Source: Puniceicoccales bacterium | GTDB lineage: Bacteria; Verrucomicrobiota; Verrucomicrobiia; Opitutales; JAIRLM01 | Direction: 5' to 3' | Length of the DNA: 6,590 nt | NCBI GenBank assembly: GCA_031287845.1 | Contig: JAITSI010000015.1 | Coordinates: 1-6,590, forward strand | Part shown: positions 1 through 5,731 of the stretch, piece by piece | Layout: the number at the start of each line of letters is the position of its first letter | Numbering within the stretch: position 1 is the stretch's first letter | The notes under the pieces: model-generated | Database searches by the model: none | Told to the model about the DNA's origin: nothing | The model's input: only the letters and a program-made list of their open reading frames with translations | Made by a program: the position numbers and the translations under genes

Positions 1-56
1 ATGGAGATGCATGGCCCCTGTCAATGGGCAAATGGACCCGTCTGTCCGACAATCCG

Positions 57-195
57 AAGCGAAGCTCTAGGCCTCGAGGGCCGGCCGGGCCCTTTTGGGG
101 GCTTTGCCCCCAGCTGCGCCATGCTCCGCTTCCCCTAAGCCATCGGTGCCGTGGCAACGGCACTCCGCTGAGGTGTACCAGAGGAGGCGCAGCCC
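57..195 (+). repeat. Left repeat unit: end of module E, module A, diverged module F
   Basis: This is a palindromic GC-rich intergenic repeat. Positions 70-118 match the reverse complement of 3693-3741 at 47 of 49 bases by eye. The unit contains a perfect hairpin, GGGGGC-TTT-GCCCCC (97-111), and the 8-base palindrome GGCCGGCC (79-86). It is preceded by CCGAAGCGAAGC, which resembles the end of module E. It is followed by a diverged module F (about 148-195, containing GCACTCCG and GGCGCAGCCCC). The order E-A-F is the same as in the right-hand copy at 3470-3656 read on the minus strand. No coding function is visible. Positions 1-56 show no recognisable feature. Confidence 0.75.
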
Positions 196-196
196 C

Positions 197-258
197 AACC
201 ACATTCCACCTCCATCTGGAAAGATGACCGATATGGACCTGTTTTGCAGGAACTTGAC
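197..258 (+). pseudogene. Remnant of the C-terminus of a gene-A paralogue
   Basis: Read in the frame starting at 199, this encodes PHSTSIWKDDRYGPVLQELD. It matches residues 542-561 of the 570-aa minus-strand protein at 3835-5547 (PHSTSTRESDRYGPVVQELD) at 15 of 20 residues. At DNA level 197-257 matches the reverse complement of 3866-3926 at 52 of 61 bases. An in-frame TGA lies shortly upstream (near 169) and nothing else of the family is visible to the left. The match ends exactly where repeat module C begins (258), so the natural end of the gene was replaced by repeat sequence. I read it as a dead fragment left by recombination or repeat insertion. A short overlapping frame continues into the repeat but has no independent support. 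Confidence 0.6.
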
Positions 259-319
259 TTCTTGAGGGAAGGGCCTCTTACGGGCGCTGCCCGGCGGAGC
301 GGGCAGTGCCGCGGGCCGG
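258..319 (+). repeat. Repeat module C, left copy
   Basis: It matches the reverse complement of 3742-3803 at 58 of 62 bases by eye. It starts at CTTCTTGAGGG and ends at GCGGGCCGG, and contains the imperfect palindrome GCTGCCCGGCGGAGCGGGCAG. Here it abuts the gene-A tail remnant directly. In the right copy 62 bp, including the stop codon of gene A, separate the two. That difference marks CTTCTTGAGGG as one true boundary of the module. Confidence 0.75.
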
Positions 320-424
320 CCCTGATGGTAAAAGAGCCACGCGGGGCGACCTGCGCGCTGCCCATGGCATCTGCCATGGCAGAAGCATCGCCCAGCACCT
401 CGTTCTATCATCTCCTGGGTGTTG
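320..424. other. Left-arm-specific spacer between modules C and E
   Basis: This stretch has no counterpart in the right arm. It contains a perfect short palindrome, CCATGGCA-TC-TGCCATGG (362-379). I see no gene and no convincing promoter. It interrupts the otherwise parallel order of modules and shows the arms are mosaics rather than one simple duplication. Confidence 0.4.
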
Positions 425-495
425 GGCCGGCCCGCCAGCTTTGGATGGAACCGTCCCTAACGCCCGTCCGGCCGGCGTCCCGAGCGAGGCGAGGG
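425..495 (+). repeat. Repeat module E, left copy
   Basis: It matches the reverse complement of 3586-3656 at 66 of 71 bases by eye, including an unbroken run from CGCCAGCTTTGGATGG through ACCGTCC. This is the most conserved module of the window. It reads open in several frames, which produces spurious reading frames on both strands. The right-hand copy is joined directly to module A. Here module A is absent and E is followed by a 30-bp divergent stretch and then module F. Confidence 0.8.
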
Positions 496-524
496 ATGAT
501 AGCGCATTGCGCGCCGGACGGTAC

Positions 525-610
525 GGCACTCCGTGGGCGGGGGATTGGCAAAGGGGCGCGGCAGCCCCCTTTGCGACCTCTAGACCTCCCGGCCTCCCGG
601 GCCGGCGCCG
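525..610 (+). repeat. Repeat module F, left copy, and trailing GC-rich sequence
   Basis: CACTCCGTGGGCGGGGGA (527-544) is identical to the reverse complement of a stretch inside 3493-3515. The similarity continues more loosely through a GCAGCCCC block (560-567). The rest to 610 is low-complexity GGCCTCCCGGGCCGG-type sequence. This is the inner edge of the left arm; the first gene of the central block begins about 30-80 bp later. Confidence 0.6.
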
Positions 611-691
611 CGGCGGCGATTGGTCAAATGAGCCCATGTGGACAGCGGAGGGTTGCTTTTTTGTCCGCTCCCGCTTCCATTCCCCGGGACC

Positions 692-1468
692 ATGGCCGGC
701 GGCGTATTTCGCGAAGAACTGTTTTTTGAGGATGCGGAGAAGCTGCACCTGACCTTCGACGAGAGCTGGGTCTATTCCCAGATTCCGGACGGCGAGGTGC
801 GGGAGCGGCTGGGGGAAATTCTGGCCTATGATTCGGCTTTTTCCGCCGTGCTGGATGAGATTTGCTCCAACGTGGTGGGGAGGACCCTGTTCCGCCTGCT
901 GTCCACGAAGGCGGCCATGGCTGGCAAGGGGCAGCGGCTGCGCCTGGCCAACCGGGGTGACATCGCCGGCAGCTACTATTCCCGCCGGGACTTCGCCGTC
1001 CTGACCAATTGCGGACTCTTCGACGGCGCGGGCCTCGCCCGGGATGGCTCCTGCTACTACTGCCTGGCCGAGGAGGGGGGAATTGGCTCCAAGCCGGCCA
1101 CCTTCACCGCCACCCTGTTCCACGAGTTCTGCCACGCTCTCCACGACCTGGAGAAAATTTCCGAAATCACCGTGGCGGGCGAGCTGCACCGGTCGAACCG
1201 AATCCTGGGCCGCACCTGGGACAACGCCGAGGAGCTGCGTACCATCACCGGCTGCATCTACGGGGTGGCCCAGGACCCGATCTGCGACCACTGCCTGGAC
1301 CTGAACCTCGCCCTCGCCCGGGGACTGCCATTCCTGCCGCGCTACAGCCACAAGGGCTTCGATGCAAAAACCCCTCCCAGGGATGAGGAAATGGGCCGGC
1401 GGGAACTGCTCTCCTACCTCTCCGAGTCGCGAAAGATCCTGGACGGCTGGAAGCGCTACGCGTGGTGA
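692..1468 (+). CDS. Putative zinc metallopeptidase (HExxH), M91/NleD-like effector candidate
   Basis: The product is 258 residues. It carries a zincin motif, HEFCH, at residues 144-148 inside TLFHEFCHALHDL; the two His would bind zinc and the Glu would be catalytic. About 30 residues on, NAEELRTITG (178-187) offers a Glu as a possible third ligand, followed by LARGLPFLPRYSHKGF near the C-terminus. This order (HExxHxxH, then an acidic E-L-R-x-x-G segment, then a G-L-P-x-x-x-R-Y segment) recalls the Peptidase_M91 family, whose known member NleD is a type III secreted protease of host kinases. That assignment is from memory of the family pattern. No signal peptide or membrane segment is visible, so the product is cytoplasmic or exported by a signal-less route. 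I prefer the ATG at 692; an in-frame GTG at 638 would add 18 residues. Neither start has a clear Shine-Dalgarno. The gene converges on the ferredoxin gene. Confidence 0.8.
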   Translation: MAGGVFREELFFEDAEKLHLTFDESWVYSQIPDGEVRERLGEILAYDSAFSAVLDEICSNVVGRTLFRLLSTKAAMAGKGQRLRLANRGDIAGSYYSRRDFAVLTNCGLFDGAGLARDGSCYYCLAEEGGIGSKPATFTATLFHEFCHALHDLEKISEITVAGELHRSNRILGRTWDNAEELRTITGCIYGVAQDPICDHCLDLNLALARGLPFLPRYSHKGFDAKTPPRDEEMGRRELLSYLSESRKILDGWKRYAW

Positions 1469-1484
1469 CGGCTTCGCCAACGGC

Positions 1485-1541
1485 GGCCCGGACGGCCCGC
1501 GGGGCCGGATCCGGGCCCGGGAATTTCGCACCTAGTTTTTT
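1485..1541. terminator. Hairpin between convergent stop codons, probable bidirectional terminator
   Basis: GGCCCGGA (1485-1492) pairs with TCCGGGCC (1510-1517). Inside it CGGCCC (1493-1498) pairs with GGGCCG (1502-1507) around a GCG loop, leaving only a GA bulge. The stem lies between the stop codons of the protease gene (1468) and the ferredoxin gene (1532). On the + strand a T-run (1535-1541, within the ferredoxin end) follows 17 bases later, farther than in a classical intrinsic terminator, and there is no T-run on the minus side. The placement supports termination; the distance of the T-run lowers confidence. Confidence 0.5.
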
Positions 1542-1771
1542 TCTTCCCGGCGGCCGATGGCTCCCACGGGGCAGGATTCCAGCGCTTCCTGGCAGAGGTT
1601 TTGCTCTTCTTCGCCGCTGGGCTGCAGGGCAACGTAGGAATAGCCGCCGCTCATTTCCCGCTTGAAGTGCCGGGGGGCAATTTCCCGGCACAGGTCGCAG
1701 TCGATGCACTGCCCATCCACAAAAAATTTGCCGGGAACATTTTCCGGCCACTGGTCCGCTTGGTCCGCCAT
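1532..1771 (-). CDS. Ferredoxin, small single-cluster Fe-S protein
   Basis: The product is 79 residues. CIDCDLC gives cysteines 22, 25 and 28, and SCPVGAI supplies Cys67 followed by Pro. Together they form the CxxCxxC...CP ligand set of a bacterial [4Fe-4S] (or [3Fe-4S]) ferredoxin. Cys60 is an extra cysteine seven residues before the last ligand. The chain is short and acidic, as expected for a soluble cytoplasmic one-electron carrier; its redox partner cannot be told from the neighbours. The ATG at 1771 is preceded on the minus strand by GGGAG with a 10-base gap, a plausible ribosome binding site. The frame stays open upstream to 2173, but that extension only overlaps the opposite-strand exported-protein gene and lacks family features. 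The gene converges with the protease gene and diverges from the exported-protein gene. Confidence 0.93.
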   Translation of the reverse strand: MADQADQWPENVPGKFFVDGQCIDCDLCREIAPRHFKREMSGGYSYVALQPSGEEEQNLCQEALESCPVGAIGRREEKN

Positions 1772-1778
1772 GGAAAAA

Positions 1779-1806
1779 ATTCTCCCGGCGGAGCCGGAAC
1801 TGTCAA
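1779..1806 (-). promoter_or_regulatory. Candidate sigma70-type promoter of the ferredoxin gene
   Basis: On the minus strand a perfect TTGACA (1806-1801) lies 16 bases from GAGAAT (1784-1779), which matches 4 of 6 positions of TATAAT. Only seven bases separate the -10 box from the ATG at 1771. Transcription would then begin at or next to the start codon, and the GGGAG ribosome site would fall outside the message. Either the transcript is leaderless or the real promoter lies farther upstream. Confidence 0.35.
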
Positions 1807-1846
1807 GGGGCAGCTGGGCCGTTGGAGGAAATTTTCCCAAAAAGAG

Positions 1847-1875
1847 TTGCCAGTGGACCCGCTCCGCGCTGTACT
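1847..1875 (+). promoter_or_regulatory. Candidate sigma70-type promoter of the exported-protein gene
   Basis: TTGCCA (1847-1852, 5 of 6 to consensus) is followed after 17 bases by TGTACT (1870-1875, 4 of 6). The -10 box ends seven bases before the ATG at 1883, so the predicted transcript would start at or just before the start codon. The gene has no visible Shine-Dalgarno sequence, which agrees with leaderless translation. In GC-rich DNA a match of this quality can occur by chance. Confidence 0.3.
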
Positions 1876-1882
1876 CATCTCC

Positions 1883-3430
1883 ATGGATCGCTGGAAGTGC
1901 GTTGGCCTGGGATTGGCTTGCCTCGCCCTGGGAGGGCGTTTGGCGGCGGAGCCGTTGCCCGCGGAGGGAGTTTGGTTGGATCCGCCGCCCGCGGTGGAGC
2001 GGGAAATTTCCGTGCTGTGCCACGTGCAGCTGGCCCCGCCGAAGGGCCTGGCGGAGGAGTTCGCGGCCCTGCTCCGGGACATTGGGGCCGACAGCAAGCT
2101 GTCCGCAACCGTGCTTTTGGGATTTTGGGGCTATCCCGACTTTCCCGGGCTTTCCGAAAAGGATCCCGTCCACGCCTTTCTGCTGGACTGCGACGGCGGA
2201 ACCCGCTGGCTATTCTGCGTCCGCGCCGGCGGCGACAGCCCCCTGGTTTCCGCCCTCTCCCTGCAGGGCCTGCGGGCCGTTTCCTCCAACGACTGGCTAT
2301 TTCTCTGCCGGGATGGGGAGGTTTTGGCGAATTCCGACCTGCGCGCTGCCCTGGCCTCCCTTGTGCAGCTTCCCCTTGGCAGTGACCTGCGCCTGGAATG
2401 CCATCCTGCCCTGATCCGCCGTGCGACGGACTACTGCGAGCGCCTCACCCTGGAAAATCTGCAAAGACTTGGGGACATGAACGCCAACATGCAGGCCCTG
2501 TCCCTGTTCAATTTTATTCTAAACTTTAGCGATGACCTGGAGCGGCTTGTGCTGTCCCTGGATCTGCGGGAAAAATCTCTGGCATGCCGGACCACGTTCC
2601 GCGCGATTCCCGGCTCCGACCTGGCCATCCTCTTCAACGAGCCCGTGGACGCGCTGGACACGGAGCCCATTGCCCAATTTCTTCCGGCGGATGGCATTGC
2701 CCATGGCCTGGTCCGCTATGGTCCGCGCAGGATCTCCCGGCTGCTGGAGCTCTTTCTGGACGGGTTTTTTTCCTACGGCCAGCAGGGATTGGAGGGGATA
2801 GCCGAGCGGGAGGTGTACAACCAGGTCCACAATTTCTTTAGCGCATTGGACGGCGTGGCGGGCATGGCGCTCTGCCAGGACGGCTCCCGCCGGAAGCTGT
2901 TGGGAGGGAATATTTCCCCGGCCCAGCTGGCGGAGAGCGTGGACTTCTTCTACACGAAGGTGGCTCCGATCCTGCTCACCTCGCTGACGGCGCTGCCGCC
3001 GGATGCCGAGCTCCGCGTGGAGACGGAGGTGGACCGCAATGCCTTTGTCCACCAGGGAATTCCGGCCATTCGCGCATGGGTGGAGGAGACCCGGTCCCTG
3101 CCGGGCTGCGCGGAAGAGCGGCACAGCGCCGTCACCTATTTCTGCTCCCTGGAGAATCGAATTGCCATCGCCGACGGCGAGGCGGCCCTGCGGGAAATGA
3201 TCGATGCCGCCCGCCGGGGAAATTTGGAAAAGCCATCCCTGGCTGACGCGGGCGCCATGGACTTCGAAAATGGCGTCGCTGCCAACTGGCGCGTTTTTTT
3301 CCCGGACCTCACCGCCGGATGCCGTGGGACCCTGCGGCTTGGGGAAGATCAGCTGGCGGTGGAGTTCTGCCTGGACAATCCCGTGCTCCGGGCCGCCGTC
3401 CGGGCCGCCGGTTCCGCCGTTCACCCCTAG
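1883..3430 (+). CDS. Exported protein of unknown function, 515 aa
   Basis: I do not recognise a family. The ATG at 1883 gives a classical Sec signal: MDRWKC, then the hydrophobic run VGLGLACLALGG, then probable cleavage after Ala22 (LAA before EPLPAEG). The cysteine at 13 does not sit in a good lipobox, so a periplasmic or secreted soluble protein is more likely than a lipoprotein. The mature part looks like a mixed alpha/beta globular protein without transmembrane segments, tandem repeats or a recognisable catalytic motif. Its central region is rich in alternating hydrophobic and acidic helices (around FNFILNFSDDLERLVLSLDL). The frame is open back to 1601, but that extension runs antisense through the ferredoxin gene and would bury the signal peptide, so I reject it. 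GC content is high and similar to its two left neighbours. The gene is divergent from the ferredoxin gene with a 111-bp gap; a shared function is not indicated. Confidence 0.85.
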   Translation: MDRWKCVGLGLACLALGGRLAAEPLPAEGVWLDPPPAVEREISVLCHVQLAPPKGLAEEFAALLRDIGADSKLSATVLLGFWGYPDFPGLSEKDPVHAFLLDCDGGTRWLFCVRAGGDSPLVSALSLQGLRAVSSNDWLFLCRDGEVLANSDLRAALASLVQLPLGSDLRLECHPALIRRATDYCERLTLENLQRLGDMNANMQALSLFNFILNFSDDLERLVLSLDLREKSLACRTTFRAIPGSDLAILFNEPVDALDTEPIAQFLPADGIAHGLVRYGPRRISRLLELFLDGFFSYGQQGLEGIAEREVYNQVHNFFSALDGVAGMALCQDGSRRKLLGGNISPAQLAESVDFFYTKVAPILLTSLTALPPDAELRVETEVDRNAFVHQGIPAIRAWVEETRSLPGCAEERHSAVTYFCSLENRIAIADGEAALREMIDAARRGNLEKPSLADAGAMDFENGVAANWRVFFPDLTAGCRGTLRLGEDQLAVEFCLDNPVLRAAVRAAGSAVHP

Positions 3431-3463
3431 GGGGTCAGGACCCGTAAACCCGGGCCGCCGGTT
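3401..3463 (+). repeat. 13-bp direct repeat spanning the end of the exported-protein gene
   Basis: CGGGCCGCCGGTT occurs at 3401-3413, inside the last codons, and again at 3451-3463, just past the stop. The copies are 50 bp apart. Between them lie two small overlapping inverted repeats, ACCCC-TAG-GGGGT around the stop codon (3423-3435) and GGGTC-AG-GACCC (3432-3443). These may be a leftover of the event that joined the right repeat arm to this gene, or chance in GC-rich DNA. No T-run follows, so I do not call a terminator. Confidence 0.4.
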
Positions 3464-3469
3464 GACGCT

Positions 3470-3515
3470 GGGGCTGCGTCCCCTCTCTGACATTCCCCCG
3501 CCCACGGAGTGTCGC
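3470..3515 (-). repeat. Repeat module F, right copy (inverted)
   Basis: The reverse complement carries the same CACTCCGTGGGCGGGGGA block as 527-544, then diverges, with a GCAGCCCC block again at the far side. It is the inner edge of the right arm and lies within about 40 bp of the stop codon of the exported-protein gene, mirroring the left copy, which lies about 30-80 bp from the first gene of the block. Confidence 0.65.
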
Positions 3516-3521
3516 TGCGTC

Positions 3522-3585
3522 GATGCCCGGGGGAGGCGAAGCCGGGGGCAGAGCCCCCAATTGGGCCCGGCCGGCCCCCGAGGCC
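3522..3585 (-). repeat. Repeat module A, right copy 1 (inverted)
   Basis: It contains the hairpin GGGGGC-AGA-GCCCCC (3544-3558) and the palindrome GGCCGGCC (3569-3576). It abuts module E at 3585/3586 and leads into module F on the other side. Compared with the other A copies, the stem and the palindrome are kept while the loop (AGA here, AAA in copy 2, TTT read on the + strand in the left copy) and the flanks change. This points to conservation of the palindromic structure. Confidence 0.75.
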
Positions 3586-3656
3586 CCCTCGCTTCGCTCG
3601 GGACGCCGGCCGGACGGGCGCTGCGGACGGTTCCATCCAAAGCTGGCGAGCCGGCC
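3586..3656 (-). repeat. Repeat module E, right copy (inverted)
   Basis: This is the counterpart of 425-495, 66 of 71 bases identical in reverse complement by eye. It is flanked on both sides by module A copies. The E-A-F order on the minus strand looks like the fuller form of the element. Confidence 0.8.
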
Positions 3657-3670
3657 TTCGAATAATCGAC

Positions 3671-3741
3671 ATCTGGGGGAGGCGCAGCGTAGCGGAGCTG
3701 GGGGCAAAGCCCCCAAATGGGCCCGGCCGGCCCTCGAGGCC
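3671..3741 (-). repeat. Repeat module A, right copy 2 (inverted)
   Basis: The hairpin GGGGGC-AAA-GCCCCC (3700-3714) and GGCCGGCC (3725-3732) are present. Positions 3693-3741 match 70-118 in reverse complement at 47 of 49 bases. The module ends exactly where module C begins (3741/3742). The hairpin lies downstream of gene A on its own strand and could serve as a transcription stop, though without a strong T-run. Confidence 0.75.
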
Positions 3742-3803
3742 CCGGCCCGCGGCACTGCCCGCTCCGCCGGGCAGCGCCCGTGAGCTGCCTTTCCCTCAAG
3801 AAG
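3742..3803 (-). repeat. Repeat module C, right copy (inverted)
   Basis: It matches 258-319 in reverse complement at 58 of 62 bases. It starts 31 bp beyond the stop codon of gene A, in the position a 3' flanking element would hold. The stretch 3804-3834 between the two shows nothing recognisable. Confidence 0.75.
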
Positions 3804-3834
3804 CGTGGACCACTGCCCATTCAAGAGAGGCGAG

Positions 3835-5547
3835 CTACGGGTTCGAAGGCGGTTTTGTTTCCTCATCAAGTTCCTGCACCACAGGTCCGTATCGGTCGCT
3901 TTCCCTGGTGGAGGTGGAATGTGGTTTTACGGGTTCCAACCCTAGGATAGGCAATGGCATTCTTAAATATACATTCGAAATTTGAATAAAACGGAGTGGT
4001 AGCGTGTAATGTCCCATGGTATTCGGAACTGGCGCAGGTCGTCGAAGGACGCTATGATTTCCCAATGTGTTTCCTAGGTTTTGATTTCTGTACTTTACCA
4101 TGGAATTGGTAGTGGTTGCTACGGTGCCCATCCTAAATCCTCGTCCGAACGATGGGATGGATGGCCAAATCAATTTTGGAATGTGCAAAAATTTTACCGA
4201 TGTGGGATTTGCCAATGTATCCCTATAATTGGTGCGATGGGATCCGCTTTCGCGAACTATTTCCGAATTGTTTTCTGTGCCACTGTCTTTGCAATTCAAA
4301 TCAGAAAGACTGAATGAATTTATGCAATCGTAATCGGGCATGGGGGGAAAGTGGGTCAGTTTCCAACTCAAGAAGGACGGAAGTGGCTTTTTAAATGGCA
4401 AAAATTCCATTTTAAGGAAATCTATAAAAAGCATAAGAGGATTGTTGGTAAGTGTAAAATTTACTTCAGTTACAAGGCCATTTTCCAAAACGACTCTACT
4501 ATTCCGAAATGCTTTATTCCTTGATAGTGCATTCATCGCATTTTTTATAAAAATCTGCATTTCGAAATTTGTTTTTGATTTATGCAAGGCATTCGCTATC
4601 AGAACTCCAAGAAGTATTTTTAGTATTGGATCGAGAATTCCGATTTGGGGCGTGGATTCTACTAGCATGCCCTTGCCTTCTATCTTAAGTCGTTTGCTGA
4701 TATCCAGGAAAGATATTAGGCAATTGCACTGGACAGTGCATGTTGGGATTTGAGGAGGCGGAATAAATCGGGCTGAATTCGGGGGGGGGGGGGGGACGAG
4801 AGGAGGCATGGGCGGATGCGATGGAATTGCATCCGTTTTGAACTCATTTTCGCCGTTTTTTTCGGAACTATGCGCATCATTGGCTTTGCTGGGATCCCGA
4901 TCATCAGACTGGGACTGTGGGAAGTTGGCAGGAATGTTACCTGTCGTTTCTAGGGGCGCAGCAGTGGTCTCTCCAGAAGTCTCTCTAGAGGTCCTGCCAG
5001 CGGTCTCATTAGAAGTTTCTTTAAGGGTCTCTTTAGAAGCTTCCACGGGGGATTCTTCGCTTGAATTGGGCACTTCGCTTGAACTGGAAGCTGAAGTTGG
5101 GGCTGGGGAAATGGATTGCTCGGCTTCATTCAATTCGAATATTTGTGAGAAACCGATCTTGCTTTGCGGTTGGGTTTCGGGATGTGATTCCTGGACCGTT
5201 TCCTCTTTTTTCTGCTCCGATGGACTTGTTATTCTTTGGCACGAACAGAATGCGGCGAAAAACCAGGCCCGCGGGGCAGCGCAGCAGAGGAGGGGAATTC
5301 CCAGGAGGCCGAGGGAAAGGGCAAGGGAAAGAATAAGGAGGGAAACGCGAAAGATGCGGCCGCCGAGGGAAATGGGAGTTGTGGTCACGGTTGATGAAGG
5401 GCTGGACGTTGCTTCCTTGGCCGTCGCCGCCGGGACCTTGGAGTGCTTGCAAAACCAACACTTTTCCGTGTACCCTACCTCCATTTCCCCAAAGGTAGCG
5501 ATTGGAGCCCAATTTGTCAATGAATTTTTTTCTGCCGGTCCCGCCAT
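3835..5547 (-). CDS. Gene A: membrane-anchored repeat protein of unknown family, with a C15 coding tract
   Basis: The product is 570 residues; I do not recognise the family. Order of parts: a short N-terminus with a CWFC pair (30-33); a hydrophobic anchor at about 65-90 (IFRVSLLILSLALSLGLLGI) followed by Cys-rich CCAAPRAWFFAAFCSC; a Ser/Thr/Glu-rich, low-complexity stalk at about 108-240 that includes six tandem xxET tetrapeptides (171-194); a proline stretch at 244-265 encoded partly by 15 consecutive C; then a more structured C-terminal half with a hydrophobic helix near 303-320. Residues 389-416 and 486-528 match gene B. A single-pass membrane protein with an extracytoplasmic stalk is plausible; an alternative is a secreted effector. 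The ATG at 5547 has no clear ribosome site; Met22 follows a GGGG stretch and is an alternative start. The C-terminal half is AT-rich and the N-terminal half GC-richer, suggesting a mosaic gene. The family relation to B and the long open frame make it a real gene. Confidence 0.75.
   Translation of the reverse strand: MAGPAEKNSLTNWAPIATFGEMEVGYTEKCWFCKHSKVPAATAKEATSSPSSTVTTTPISLGGRIFRVSLLILSLALSLGLLGIPLLCCAAPRAWFFAAFCSCQRITSPSEQKKEETVQESHPETQPQSKIGFSQIFELNEAEQSISPAPTSASSSSEVPNSSEESPVEASKETLKETSNETAGRTSRETSGETTAAPLETTGNIPANFPQSQSDDRDPSKANDAHSSEKNGENEFKTDAIPSHPPMPPLVPPPPPNSARFIPPPQIPTCTVQCNCLISFLDISKRLKIEGKGMLVESTPQIGILDPILKILLGVLIANALHKSKTNFEMQIFIKNAMNALSRNKAFRNSRVVLENGLVTEVNFTLTNNPLMLFIDFLKMEFLPFKKPLPSFLSWKLTHFPPMPDYDCINSFSLSDLNCKDSGTENNSEIVRESGSHRTNYRDTLANPTSVKFLHIPKLIWPSIPSFGRGFRMGTVATTTNSMVKYRNQNLGNTLGNHSVLRRPAPVPNTMGHYTLPLRFIQISNVYLRMPLPILGLEPVKPHSTSTRESDRYGPVVQELDEETKPPSNP
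4781..4795 (-). repeat. Homopolymer G15/C15 inside gene A, candidate phase-variation switch
   Basis: Fifteen consecutive G on the + strand are read on the minus strand as the end of a Val codon and Pro252-256. At 15 bases the frame is open for all 570 residues. Loss of one C would end the protein about 25 residues after the tract (frame closing at 4716). Gain of one C would end it about 32 residues after, at a TAA. Runs of this length are known substrates for slipped-strand mispairing. An assembly or sequencing length error is also possible. Confidence 0.8.
4966..5037 (-). repeat. Six tandem 12-bp units coding for xxET tetrapeptides
   Basis: On the minus strand the units read SKET, LKET, SNET, AGRT, SRET and SGET (residues 171-194 of gene A). 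On the + strand the unit is close to GTCTCTTTAGAA and the copies are degenerate. Because 12 is a multiple of three, copy-number change would lengthen or shorten the stalk without breaking the frame. Confidence 0.8.
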
Positions 5548-5731
5548 TGGAACTATCTTTTAGAGTAGAACGTCTTTGGGGATAAATGGGCCCGGCCGCC
5601 CTCAGTGCTCCCGGACCGTCCGTAGGGGGATGGAATTTTCCGGCCGGCATGGCGCCCCGTCTGGAGATAGATGCATTGGAACAGTTTCTACCGCAGGCGA
5701 GAAATTCACGATTTGCCCGATGAAGCGTTTG
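5548..5731. repeat. Gap between genes B and A with a short relic of repeat module A
   Basis: AAATGGGCCCGGCC at 5584-5597 matches the edge of module A (compare 3715-3728), and the next bases are a diverged GGCC-rich remainder. A second GC-rich patch, TTTTCCGGCCGGCATGG, lies near 5636-5652. The hairpin part of module A is missing. I see no terminator behind gene B and no confident promoter for gene A here. Confidence 0.4.

Noticed and set aside
362..379. Perfect palindrome CCATGGCA-TC-TGCCATGG
   Set aside because: It is short, has a two-base loop and has no repeat partner elsewhere in the window. It may be chance or a small binding site; nothing supports a function.
278..1531. A 417-codon open frame on the minus strand across the protease gene and left repeats
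   Set aside because: It is antisense to a gene with a catalytic motif, is made of GC-rich third-position shadow and repeat translation, and has no recognisable domain.
1601..1882. Upstream extension of the exported-protein frame
   Set aside because: It runs antisense through the ferredoxin gene and would place the Sec signal peptide about 94 residues inside the protein.
2519..3820. A 433-codon minus-strand open frame antisense to the exported-protein gene
   Set aside because: Its start lies in repeat modules C and E and the rest mirrors the + strand gene, which has a proper signal peptide. It is a GC-driven shadow.
4808..5563. A 251-codon + strand open frame opposite gene A
   Set aside because: It mirrors the Ser/Thr/Glu repeat region of gene A (GVSLEVSLEV-type low complexity). 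Homology of A to B supports the minus strand instead.
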